Positions 54,793-64,000 of a stretch of DNA of 64,000 nucleotides are shown piece after piece. Under the pieces are notes generated by a model, which saw only the letters and a list, made by a program, of their open reading frames with translations, was not told the origin of the DNA and searched no databases. A program made the translations under genes and the position numbers. Position 1 is the stretch's first letter. Each line of letters begins with the position of its first letter. This DNA comes from Fagopyrum homotropicum (Eukaryota > Streptophyta > Magnoliopsida > Caryophyllales > Polygonaceae), in assembly GCA_033239125.1 (NCBI GenBank), contig BSWB01000003.1, positions 132,794,320-132,858,319 of the forward strand, given 5' to 3'.

Positions 54793-57307
54793 ATGGCAAC
54801 CCCAAGTCAAAATCTCCACCTTCTTTCTTCTTCTTCTATGATTGCCAAAAGCTTCATACCGAAGAAGCAATTTGTAAGACAACAATGGCGTACGAGTTCC
54901 ACAGCTCCTTACATGGTCAAATCTTTGATAAACCGTCCCGAATACATTCCAAACAAGATCTCGGACCCATCATACGTCCGAATCTTAGACACAACCCTAC
55001 GCGACGGTGAGCAGACTCCTGGCGTCAACTTCTCGTCCGATCAGAAGCTTGAAATCGCCGCCCAGCTAGCCCGACTCGGTGTTGACGTCATCGAAGCCGG
55101 TTTTCCCGCTTCGTCGCCGCTCGCCGCCGAAGATGTCAAGCATATAGCCGCTGCGGTGGGGAATGGTACTTCATTAACTAATCTTTTAGTATATATGTGT
55201 ATATATATATATCGGATTTTGACGTAGGTATGTTAAATTTGAACAGGCAGAGAGGGTGGAATGGAACATGTGCCGGTGATCAACGCGGTGGCGAGGTGCG
55301 TGAAGTCGGACATTGACGTAACGTGGAAGGCGGTAAGGGACGCCAAGAAGCCGAGGATGACGATGTTCATAGCAACTAGCGAGATTCATATGAGACATAA
55401 GCTGAGAATGAGCAAAAGTGAAGTGCTAAGAATCGTCAAGGATGCTTTGTGGTACACTAGAAGCCTGGGCTCAAACGACGTCGCTTTCTGCGCTGAGGAT
55501 TCTTCCAGGTCATCAAACGTTCATCACATTCTAATGTAATTATCCATATATACTGCTAAATGGAAAAAAATAAAATGCAGGACGGAGAATGAGTTTCTGT
55601 ACAAAGTATTTGAAACAGCAATTGAAGCAGGAGCAACGACACTCATATTGGCTGATACTGTGGGCTGCATGTTCCCGAATGAGTGGGGCCGCTTAATTGC
55701 CGATGTCAGGAAATACGTCAGAGGGGTTGATAACGTCGTCCTCTCAACGCACTGTCACAACGATCTTGGCCTCTCCACCGCCAACACTCTTGCAGTACAC
55801 TTTTTCCATCACTCTCTGCATAATTCAAAAATATTATTGAATAAATATAATTTTATATATCCAATAATTCTGACTTTCTTGAACGGGTGTTTTTTTATTT
55901 TTATTTTATAATAATAATTTTATTCTATCTAGTTGCATTATTTTGATTAAGTTGCTTGTTTTTGAAGTGTGTTTTCCCTTTTTTGTTGTTATTTCGAGAT
56001 TTGCTGTATGTTGATTTGTGTATTCTACTTTTTTGCATTTTATCAATTTGATAAAGTTTTAAATTTATGGTTAATGATTTTTATAATAGTATTAGTAATA
56101 TTATTAATTATAAAATGATAGTATAAATAAATTATTTATTAGTTTATTGAGAAAAAAAAACTTTAGGGTGTGATTGGAAATAAATAAATAAACGGAAATG
56201 GATTTGATAAGTTGACGTGTCAAGAATCACAAACCCCACACCTTCCAAACTAATAATGAAAATAATGATAATTTTCATCAAATATTTAGACATATATAAT
56301 TTAATTATGTTCAAATCTTAACGCAAATATTATGTTTGAGGCATAAATAGTATAATACAATCAAATATAATAATACACGGTACAATTTATAAAGGAACCT
56401 TAAAGTTAAGGACGTTTTAATATTTTAAATAATAATAATAATAGTATCAGAGTTGAGTTTGATGTCTATATCTTAGTATAAACAAGCTCTCAAATATTTT
56501 GTTTCATACATGCTTCATCGTCGAACTAAGTATATAAAATAAATGTCAAAGATTTACTTGATTCTTACAATATTTATTTATTACTTTTGTTTACTAAAAC
56601 TATTAAATAATTACGTCAACTTTTCACTTTATTAAAAACTAAAAATTCATTAATCATTAAATTAGTTTTTTCAAGAGAATACTAACATTAAAATTTGCAT
56701 ATGGTTGTACTCTTTGTATGTTTGTGGGGTGTGTAGGCGTTGGAAGCAGGAGCAAGACAAGTTGAGGGTTCGATAAACGGAATTGGAGAAAGGGCCGGAA
56801 ATGTTGCATTAGAGGAGGTGGTTATGGCTATTAAATATCGTGAAAGAGATGTGATTGGTGGACTTCGTAGCGGTATCAATACCACCGTCCTTGCCCCCAC
56901 CAGCCAAATGGTAATTCGAAAATTAACTAATATTCCTTGGTTCACAAATAATTGTAATTTTAACATTTTGCACACCTATTAAGAAAGCTATGAAATATAG
57001 TATTATACCCTAATCATTCCTTTACTTTTTGCTTTATTGAAAATCAATCAATGATTGAAAGGGTAAATACGTAAAGTAAAGATCAAAATAGCTAGAACGA
57101 CAATTATTTTTTAACAAAAGTACAAGGTTAAAACGATAATTATTTGTGAACGGAGGGAGTATTTTTTTATCATATGTTATCAAGTATTGAAATAACATAT
57201 AATGTGAACTTTGGATGAAGGTGGAAGAATACAGCGGATTAACACTTCAACCAAACAAATGTATCGTTGGAGCAAACATCTTTCTCCATGCATCTGGCAT
57301 CCATCAG
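54793..57307 (+). CDS. 2-isopropylmalate synthase-like gene, five exons, 3' part missing
   Basis: Encodes the N-terminal and central catalytic barrel of an IPMS/methylthioalkylmalate-synthase family enzyme. The family condenses acetyl-CoA with a 2-oxo acid, the entry step of plastid leucine (or methionine chain-elongation) biosynthesis. Exons: 54793-55165, 55247-55508, 55581-55794, 56737-56910 and 57221-57307; all introns are GT-AG and the phases agree. The first ~45 residues are Ser-rich, basic and almost free of acids, like a plastid transit peptide. Key motifs: ILDTTLRDGEQTPGVNFS (catalytic RDGEQ), VDVIEAGFPASSP, ADTVG, STHCHNDLGLSTANT (HxH metal ligands), GSINGIGERAGN and GIHQ at the exon 5 end. 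The reading stops at HASGIHQ, so the rest of the barrel, the subdomains and the LeuA regulatory domain are absent up to 58740. The start codon context (AAATGGC) is good. It is clearly diverged from the housekeeping enzyme (for example CMFPNEWGRL) and may be a specialised paralogue or a pseudogene. Confidence 0.85.
55795..56736 (+). other. Intron 3 of the IPMS-like gene
   Basis: 942 bp, far longer than the neighbouring introns 1 and 2 (81 and 72 bp). It begins GTACAC and ends GGTGTGTAG. It is AT-rich, with homopolymer runs and ATAATAATA words; I could not define a complete transposon inside it. Confidence 0.75.
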
Positions 57308-57561
57308 GTTTGTCTTTTAAGTATTATGCTAACAAACATTTTTCAAATCTTATGTGTTGAGTTCAAATATAACATGTGGTTTTACATGAACAATTACATT
57401 ATTTACGTAGACAATACTTATATAGACGAAACCTTAAAACATTCTTGAGGCTATAAATAGTACATATGATGTAGTCAACAAGTGAGGATCGACGTGATCA
57501 ACAAACCCCATTTGTAAAGACATTAGACATGAAAATAGCGTTTACCATCGGTGCATGTTAA
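57308..57561. other. Sequence after exon 5 (intron or 3' flank)
   Basis: Begins with a good donor, CAGGTTTGTC, so exon 5 is probably spliced onward. The continuing frame runs only to 57448. No sixth exon (expected to start with DG and to contain an SPEDIG-like block) can be read here or up to 58740. Confidence 0.55.
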
Positions 57562-57952
57562 TCTTAAATTTATTAAAACAGAAGCTTCTATTGTCACATG
57601 TCAACGCCATGTTTCTCGGAGCCTAAAAAATTATTTTAAAAAGTGATTTCTAAATGTTAATATAAATTGAAAATTGATCTCTAAATTTTTTTAAAAATAT
57701 TTAAATAAATATTTTTATAAAAATAGTTTTTTAAAATTTTACGGATTTTTTTACCAACACGCATATCTTAATAAATCAATTTAAAAATATAATTAATTAG
57801 AAGAGATAAGTACTTAAAAGAGAATTAAAAATCATAATAATGATTATAATTTCATTCTCCAGATTTTTATTTTACAAAAATATCCATATAAATTTTTAAG
57901 TATTAAATATTTATTAAAACTTAACCCGCACAAAGTGCGGGTAATACACTAG
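57562..57952 (+). mobile_element. Small non-autonomous Helitron
   Basis: Starts TCTTAAATTTATTAAAACAG and ends with the hairpin CCCGCACAAAGTGCGGG, then TAATACA and CTAG. It is flanked by host A on the left and T on the right, the AT target Helitrons prefer. The terminal hairpin 7 bases before a CTRR end is diagnostic. At 391 bp it has no Rep/helicase gene. It lies in the sequence after exon 5 of the IPMS-like gene. Confidence 0.85.
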
Positions 57953-58325
57953 TTTGATGTTGAGTCCACCCATAAAGTCATCAAACCCCTATAAGACGGA
58001 TTTTTTTTAAATAATAAAAAATAAATAAGTATTTGTAGATTAGGTAGGAAAGAAAATTATTTTCGAGTAGGAAGAAACTTAGGCTCGGAGCAGATCTGTC
58101 GTTTTAAACTAGTGGTTTACATGAATAACCCGTAGTTTAAAACGATGAGTTTCATATTTATTTTTTTTAATTACGGAACTTGTAGTTTTAAAGTGCGAGT
58201 TCTTTGTAGAAACAAATCTTTCATTTATTATCTTATATTAAATATTGATGGCTTATTTTGATTTAGTAAAAAGAATATTGTGAGAATAATTTTGAGAGCC
58301 TAATCAAACCCCAACACAAATAAAA
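57953..58325. other. AT-rich sequence, no gene
   Basis: Contains a GTTTTAAACTAGTGGTTTAC and AGTTTAAAACGATGAGTTTC pair (58101-58152) that is partly inverted. Nothing else is recognised. Confidence 0.45.
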
Positions 58326-58740
58326 ATGGACACTCAAACGCTCCCAACTAAGAAAAAAACATTAGCCGCTTTCCCTCTTCCATTGCGTTCTGGCCGCCTT
58401 GCATCTATCGGAGGAGCAGTCGAGCGACCACCACCGGCAACTTCCACCAGCGACCACCACCGGCAACTTCCACCAGCGACCACCACCGGCGACTGCTTTC
58501 TCTATCTGCCTCTCTTCTGAACTGGGTAGGGATGCCGGCTACTGCTTTCTCTGTCCACCTCTCTATCGGAGGAGCAGTCGAGCCACCAACACAGTCGAGC
58601 GACCAACACCGGCCGTCCTTACCACTACTAAACGCTGGAGGCCCGTTTTCTCCATGGAGTCGTTGCCGCCGGGGTTCCGTCACCACCACGAGACCGACGC
58701 CGTTGCCTTTCCGTCTTCACTGTTCCGTCCGCTAACATAG
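58326..58740. repeat. GC-rich block with a 26 bp tandem repeat and a longer duplication
   Basis: About 2.6 head-to-tail copies of CGACCACCACCGGCAACTTC plus CACCAG stand at 58425-58493. The word CTATCGGAGGAGCAGTCGAG occurs at about 58406 and again near 58563, about 157 bp apart. The block stays open in several frames because it is GC-rich. A 113-codon frame at 58399-58740 has no recognisable domain. The block touches the LTR at 58741. Confidence 0.7.
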
Positions 58741-59879
58741 TGTAACACCCCAAATTCTCAGAACGCGGAACAGTACTGGCTAGGACCTCACAATGGGTCC
58801 CGACCTCATTTTACAACAATATTACTAGGATCTTGCAACAAGACACAAATAAAGAAAACCGAAATTCATAAAAATAGTATTTTTAAGGTAATGAATGCAA
58901 CACTGTCTAACAGCCTAAAGTACTTAAACAAAAGAAACGAACAACTGTCTTAACCAAAAAAAAGAAAAGACGAACACACCCCAACCCCCATTCTAAGGAG
59001 TACGGAGACCCGGCTGACCACTACTTCCGGATCACTCAGCTGCTGGTCTAACCTGCGGTAAATCTAAAAACACAACAAGAGGAACCGTTAGCTAGTTATC
59101 TAAATATTAGCAGAATAATAGTAGCACACACACACACGTAAAAATATAAACACCCATCATGCTTTCAAACAAGTCCGTTTTATTATCTTGAGTTAAGTTA
59201 CTCTTTCACGCTAATGATACTTATTTTGTGACACGAGGGATTCCCAAACCTCGCCTCCGCCCCCGTGTAACCATCAGGAATGGATCCGATGTATCTCACC
59301 TTGTACCTGTCTGGTCTGGGTATAGAGAACCTCTCAGTCTCTTGTCAAAGTTGGGCAGTGATGTCACGGCCCGTTATACATACACTTGGGCCTTAAACAT
59401 AATAATAACAGTCGTCCTAGCAAGTTATTGTTATTAAAACACACACATAGCACACACAACCACTATCACTCAACTAATATCCAGAAATTGGCTAAGTAAG
59501 TCGCAAGGACTTACCTGAGTCAAAGTACACTCTAACACGTCTCAAACAGTCCGTACTCGTGGTAACTCAAACGCCTGTCAAATAAGGCATGTACATCAAA
59601 ATCACATCTCGATGTCCAACCTCATGCGAAGGAATTACGGAAAAGCTCTCTTATGGTAAAAGACCATTTTACCCTTGGTATCGTAAATTCTCGAAGTTTA
59701 ATTTAGAAAACTATCAATTTCCTTTGATAGTTCCAAAAGGTTATAAGTTACACTCTAAAACTCCTCAAAGAACCAAAACCCCTCCTTACTTCCCGATTAT
59801 TACTATACTCTTCTAAATGTATGTATACGTAGGTACATACTCTAACCTTTCCTTCCATTCATATTAAATCCGTAACCAT

Positions 59880-59935
<56 letters not shown>

Positions 59936-61126
59936 CATACATGATATTTTCCCAACTCACATTCATATGAGTAGATTTATATATATCGATCTACATGTAT
60001 AACTTTAAATCACTTATGTACACTTTTATTTCATATAATATATATATACGTATATTTATATACTCGGCATACACAACTCCTATATACACTATACTAAACT
60101 GATACTTATTTTTATAACTTTCCGCTTCTACTTCTCATTATATATACATGTATACTCTGCACTGCATTCATGTCATTCCAAATGTATATATATATATACA
60201 CATCACAGTGCACTAGAAACTCGACAGCGGTCTAATACCGGCACCAGTGCAGAAGTGTAGAGGTGGTAGGGAGGGAGTCTTACCGGCGTTGCAGTCCGAT
60301 AGGGAGGCTCTAGGCGGCGCTGATCTACAATCGAAGGCGGGGAGGATCTTGGCTGGTTCAACACAGCAGCCGCAAGGAGAGGCGGTTAGCACGGCGTACA
60401 GAAACGGAAAGAGGAAGATAGGGCGGACGACTCACCTTGCCACCGGGGTGCTACGTTGGTCCAAGAGGTGCGGCGACGGCTCACTGGCGGGACTCGCAAC
60501 GGCTGGGCGCCTTGGTGGTCGCATCGGCGGGCGGTTCAGCGGCGGCTCGATGGCTGCTAGAGCCTGCAGTCTAGGCTGTGGCGTGCGCCTAGGCCGATGT
60601 CGCCGACGAGCAGGGAAGGCGTAGGCGGTGCGGTGTCTTCGGTTGAAGGCGGAAGGGCTGCTGGTCGACGTTCTGCAGAAGGTAAGGGGAGAGATGGGTA
60701 GCGGCAATCACATTGGTAGAGGATTAGGTTTAGCGTAAAAATTAGGTTAGCTTAGTTAATTAGGTTAATTAGATAAAATTTTTAAGAATGGGATGGCTGG
60801 GCCGGTAACACTCTATGCAATTGGACCCATTTTCCTTCATTAAAATGAGCTTAAGCGAACCCGTTACTCATACGGATCGGTAGGCATTTGCGTAATAATT
60901 TACGGAATTATATTCCGTGTTAGGTAAATTATTATTTTTACTTTATAGGTACGGAAATATTTCCGGTTACCTAGTTTCATCATTTTATGTGATTTAAGGT
61001 CACATAAAATGATAGAATTTAAACTCGTTTTATTTTATTTATATATTTATTTATTTATTTAAGGTCGACGTATCGGAAATCGATAAATTTTAGGTTTAAC
61101 GGAGTTTTAAATTTCCGGTTATTACA
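58741..61126 (-). mobile_element. 3' LTR of a Tekay element, minus orientation
   Basis: On the plus strand it starts TGTAACACCCCAAATTCTC and ends TTTCCGGTTATTACA. It is followed by TCAGTGCCCCCTTAAAAG, the reverse complement of a polypurine tract, and then by pol. It is therefore the 3' LTR of the element whose pol is at 61289-64000. Family marks are the GGACCTCACAATGGGTCCCG block (58784-58803), the palindrome GTAAGTCGCAAGGACTTAC (59496-59514) and an acceptor-like TTTGACAGGCG (minus strand, near 59585). A TA microsatellite (59883-59931) and a GC-rich U3 block (60240-60700) lie inside. Length 2386 bp. Confidence 0.93.
59883..59931. repeat. TA microsatellite, about 24 units
   Basis: A TA run inside the LTR of the right-edge Tekay element. 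Further TA-rich words follow to 60060. Confidence 0.95.
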
Positions 61127-61165
61127 TCAGTGCCCCCTTAAAAGAAGTTTCGTCCCGAAACTTAG
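61127..61165 (-). other. Polypurine tract and conserved hairpin of the Tekay element
   Basis: Read on the minus strand: AAGTTTCGGGACGAAACTT (8 bp stem), then CTTTTAAGGGGGCACTGA and the LTR start TGTAATAACCGG. The same order is found before the 3' LTR of the 10.3 kb element at 39809-39842, which ties the two to one family. Confidence 0.85.
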
Positions 61166-61288
61166 AATCATCTCTTATCATGTAACTACTCAATCATCAA
61201 AAGTAAACATGTATCACATAAACATAATCACTCAATTCAACATAAAAACCTGAAAGGTCAAACAACACAACATCCGAGTACTAACTCG

Positions 61289-62692
61289 TCAAACAAGAGT
61301 AACCTCTAACCCCGCAAAGAACTCGGGGTAGTTACGTCTAATACTCTCCTCAGTCTCCCAAGTGGCCTCATCAGCTCCTCTCCTAGACCACTGGATTCGC
61401 AACATAGGTATCTCCTTGGACCGCAGACGTCTAGTACTGCGCTCCAAGACAGCTACTAGGTACTCTATAAATGTATGGTCAGACTCAACTGTCATATCCT
61501 CATGGCTGATGACGTGTCTCGGATCCGGAATGTACTCTCTCAACTGAGATACATGAAAGACCGGATGAACACCCTCTAATCTCGGCGGTAGTGCTAATTT
61601 GTAGGTCACCTCCCCAACTCTCTCCAAGATCTCAAAAGGTCCGACATATCGGGGACTCAGCTTCCCCTTAATGCCAAAACGCCTGACTCCTCTCGTAGGT
61701 GATACTCTCAACCACACCTGAGCACCCACTCTAAACTCCAAGGGTCGGCGCCTTTTGTCGGTGTAGGACTTCTGACGACTCTGAGCTGCTAACATCCGCT
61801 CTCGGACTAGGGCAATCCGAGCGATGTCATCCTGTATCTGATCTGGAGCTACTCCATCAACTCTGCTAGGCTCATCCCAACATAATGGTGTACGACATCT
61901 CCGCCCGTTCAAAGCCTCATAAGGAGCCATCCCAATAGACGCGTGCCAGCTATTATTATACGAAAACTCTACCAGTGGAAGATGATCTGGCCATACCTAT
62001 CCCCAATCTAGTACACACGCCCGAAGCATGTCCTCTAAGGTCTGAATGGTCCTCTCAGATTGTCCGTCTGTCTGTGGGTGGTAGGCGGTAGTAAAGTGGA
62101 GACTCGTCCCCAAAGCAGTATGTACCTGCTGCCAAAATCTCGAGGTAAAACGTCCATCTTTGTCAGAGACGATAGTCCTCGGTACCCCATGGAGTCTCAC
62201 AATGTGTCTAGTGAATTCCTCAGCCAGACGACTCACCGGCCACGTTTCCTTGATCGGAATGAAACGTGCGGTCTTCGTCAGGCGGTCTACCACTACCTAA
62301 ATAGCATCAAATCCTCTGCTGAGTCTCAAGCGTGTGACAAAATCCATAGATATATCCTCTCACTTCCACTGTGGTACTGGAAGTGGATGGAGCTCTCCTC
62401 CAGACCTACGATGCTCAATCTTGACCTGTTGGCAGGTCGCACACTGAGCCACATACCGAGTCACATCAGGCTTCAAACCACCCCACCAGAAGGACCGTCT
62501 CACATCCTTGTACATCTTACTCGCTCTAGGATGTACTAAGTATGGGGTAGCATGAGCCTCACCTAGTATCCTCTGTCTCAACTCATTGTCTGACGGCACA
62601 CAAACACGATCCTGACGTCTCATCAATCCATCAACACCAATAGTGAACTGTGGGGCCTCATCTCGAGACATCCTGTCTCGGATCCTGGTCAA
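61289..62692 (-). pseudogene. Tekay integrase with C-terminal chromodomain (in-frame stops)
   Basis: All pieces lie in one frame. Positions 62692-62360 give the zinc finger (SKMYKDVRRSFWWGGLKPDV, CATCQQVKIEHRRSGG). The DDE core is at 62293-61997 (VVDRLTKTARFIPI, DKDGRFTSRFWQ, FTTAYHPQTDGQSERTIQTL, with the catalytic D and E context visible). Positions 61930-61289 give the GPFEILERVGEVTYKLALPP C-terminal domain and a chromodomain (IPMLRIQWSRRGADEATWET). Stops fall at 62360-62362 (TGA), 62297-62299 and 61997-61999 (both TAG). The chromodomain of such elements is known to target insertion to heterochromatin. Confidence 0.92.
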
Positions 62693-63259
62693 AGTCGGGC
62701 AAGTCTCCTGTTTCTATCGGATCTCATCCAACAGATCAGGAAGTAACTCCAAGGTAGCCAACTGACTATCAGTATCGGGAAACTGAATCTCTAACTCCAA
62801 CCAAGCCAAGTCTCTCTGCAACTATGGTTGTACTATCAACCGGGCTATTGCTCTCTCCCTAGGCGTCTTCCAGCTCAAAGCATCAGCTACCACATTCGCC
62901 TTTCCGGGGTGGTAAAGGATCTCAAGGTCGAAGTCCTTGATCAACTATAACCACCGCCTTTGGCGGTTATTCAACTCTCTCTGAGTGAATATGTACTTCA
63001 GACTCTTATGGTCTGTGAAGATCTGACATGTCGCCCCATAGAGGTAGTGACGCCAGATCTTAAGAGCATGGACTACTGCAGCCAACTCTAGATCATGTGT
63101 GGGGTAGTTCTCCTCATACGTCTTCAACTGTCGAGACGCATAGGCTATGACCTTACCCCTCTGCATCAAAACACACCCCAAGCCCAACTTGGATGCATCA
63201 CTGTATACCACAAAGTCATCAGTACCCTCAGACTGTGCCAAAATCGAAGCGGACGTCAA
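62693..63259 (-). pseudogene. Tekay RNase H and linker (in-frame stops)
   Basis: RNase H at 63259-62945 reads DDFVVYSDASKLGLGCVLMQ, YASRQLKTYEENYPTHDLEL and FTDHKSLKYIFTQRELNNRQ. Past a TAG (62945-62947) the same frame continues KDFDLEILYHPGKANVVADA. The linker to the zinc finger has two more TAGs (62822-62824 and 62714-62716). The first RNase H aspartate is present in YSDAS. Confidence 0.9.
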
Positions 63260-63283
63260 TCTCCTCTTCAGCTCCTCAAAACT

Positions 63284-64000
63284 CTACTGACACGGCTCAG
63301 ACCAGACAAACCGAGTGGTCTTCCTCAGAAGACAAGTAAGCGGTCGGGCAATCAAAGAGAACCCTTCCACAAACCGGCGGTAGTAACCTGCTAAACCTAG
63401 AAAGCTGCAAACCTCCTTAACATTCTTAGGAGGTTGCCAAGAAGATACTGACTCGATCTTCGCCGGATCGACCTTAATACCCTCACCAGTCACCACGTGA
63501 CCTAAGAAAGCCACCTCTGACATCCAAAACTCACACTTGGATAGCTTAGCATACAACTGGCTATCTTGTAGAATCTGTAATACTGTCCTCAAGTGTCCGG
63601 CATGCTCCTCTCGACTCCTAGAGTAGACTAGGATGTCGTCAATGAAGACCACTACAAACTGGTCTAAGAAGTCAATGAATATCCCATTCATCAACTCCAT
63701 GAACACCATTGGTGCATTAGTGAGTCCAAATGGCATCACTACGAACTCATAATGACCATACCTAGTCCGGAATGCCGTCTTAGGTATGTCCTGATCTCTC
63801 ACCCTCAGCTGGTGGTAACCTGATCTCAAGTCTATCCTCGAGAACACAGACCCCCATTCAACTGGTCCAACAGATCATCTATGTGTGGCAGTGGGTACTT
63901 GTTCTTGATGGTTACCTTGTTCAGCTCTCTGTAGTCTATGCACAGCCTCATCGATCCATCCTTCTTCTTCACAAATAACACTGGCGCGCCCCAAGGAGAC
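63284..64000 (-). pseudogene. Tekay reverse transcriptase (frameshift, truncated by window)
   Basis: Positions 64000-63853 read SPWGAPVLFVKKKDGSMRLC and IDYRELNKVTIKNKYPLPHI. A one-base loss near 63850-63856 shifts the frame. Then 63847-63284 reads FSRIDLRSGYHQLRV, MPFGLTNAPMVFMELMN and the catalytic VVFIDDILVYSRS, followed by KCEFWMSEVAFLGHVVTGEG. A TAG at 63284-63286 separates it from RNase H. The protease and gag lie beyond the right edge. Confidence 0.93.

Noticed and set aside
54684..55010. 108-codon frame overlapping exon 1 of the IPMS-like gene
   Set aside because: It is in another frame. The start at 54793 gives a transit-peptide-like N-terminus and the conserved DTTLRDGEQ in frame, so the overlap is a shadow.
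60247..60707. 125- and 91-codon frames near 60.2-60.7 kb as genes
   Set aside because: They lie in the GC-rich U3 part of the Tekay LTR and are Arg/Gly- or Pro-rich without domains.

Overview
This window is nuclear DNA from a flowering plant, most likely a eudicot. The reasons are AT-rich sequence, plant-type LTR retrotransposon lineages (Athila, Tekay/Del chromovirus and SIRE/Maximus Copia), plant DNA transposons (hAT, CACTA, Mutator-like, Helitron), and one intron-containing nuclear gene with canonical GT-AG splice sites. I cannot name the species. About nine tenths of the window is transposable-element sequence, much of it nested. I found no convincing rRNA, tRNA or CRISPR feature.

Layout. 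(1) 1-2445: minus-strand Athila pol relic whose RNase H is fused to the integrase C-terminus by a deletion. (2) 2446-4874: non-coding, perhaps an unclassified DNA transposon. (3) 4875-14139: two copies of a 3.47 kb Athila LTR unit in inverted orientation around a decayed gag; each unit itself looks like LTR + decayed primer-binding site + LTR. (4) 14140-17680: an Athila-like third ORF split by a solo LTR (15161-17314, target duplication CCAAG) that carries a MITE and a TA microsatellite. (5) About 18010-26754: a decayed minus-strand SIRE-type Copia element interrupted by a solo LTR (22638-25620, target duplication ATCAC). (6) 27592-27797: a SINE-like unit. (7) 28207-32054: a non-autonomous hAT element (8 bp target duplication CTCCTCAT) that contains an LTR and a Mutator-type MITE. 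(8) 32162-43152: a TIR element holding a GAACTATT-type tandem array, into which a complete 10.3 kb LTR retrotransposon (32564-42898, duplication TATTA, both LTRs 3056 bp) inserted recently. (9) 43667-50271: another solo LTR (duplication ATAAT), split by a 3.9 kb CACTA element (44555-48444, duplication TTC). (10) 53207-54245: a 1.04 kb foldback Mutator-like element (9 bp duplication ATTAAATAA). (11) 54793-57307: five exons of a plastid-type 2-isopropylmalate synthase-like gene. (12) 57562-57952: a small Helitron. (13) 58741-64000: the 3' LTR and pol (RT, RNase H, integrase, chromodomain) of a minus-strand Tekay element that runs off the right edge.

How the parts relate. The solo LTRs, the 10.3 kb element and the element at the right edge share one LTR design: TGTAAC(A/G) start, GGTGTTACA end, a GTAAGTCC/GGACTTAC palindrome and a TTAGCTAACGGTTTAT-like block. 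Because the right-edge copy is joined to Tekay-type pol, the family can be assigned to the Tekay/Del chromoviruses. The only host gene I can defend is the IPMS-like gene. It has five clean exons and an intact HCHND metal-binding motif, but the end of the catalytic domain and the whole LeuA regulatory domain are not in the window. Either it is a truncated paralogue, or its last exons lie beyond the Tekay insertion. I see no new defence or metabolic system. The most notable structures are the inverted compound Athila LTRs, the coding-dead but recently mobile 10.3 kb element, the conserved splice-like architecture inside the Tekay LTRs, and the foldback element just upstream of the IPMS-like gene.
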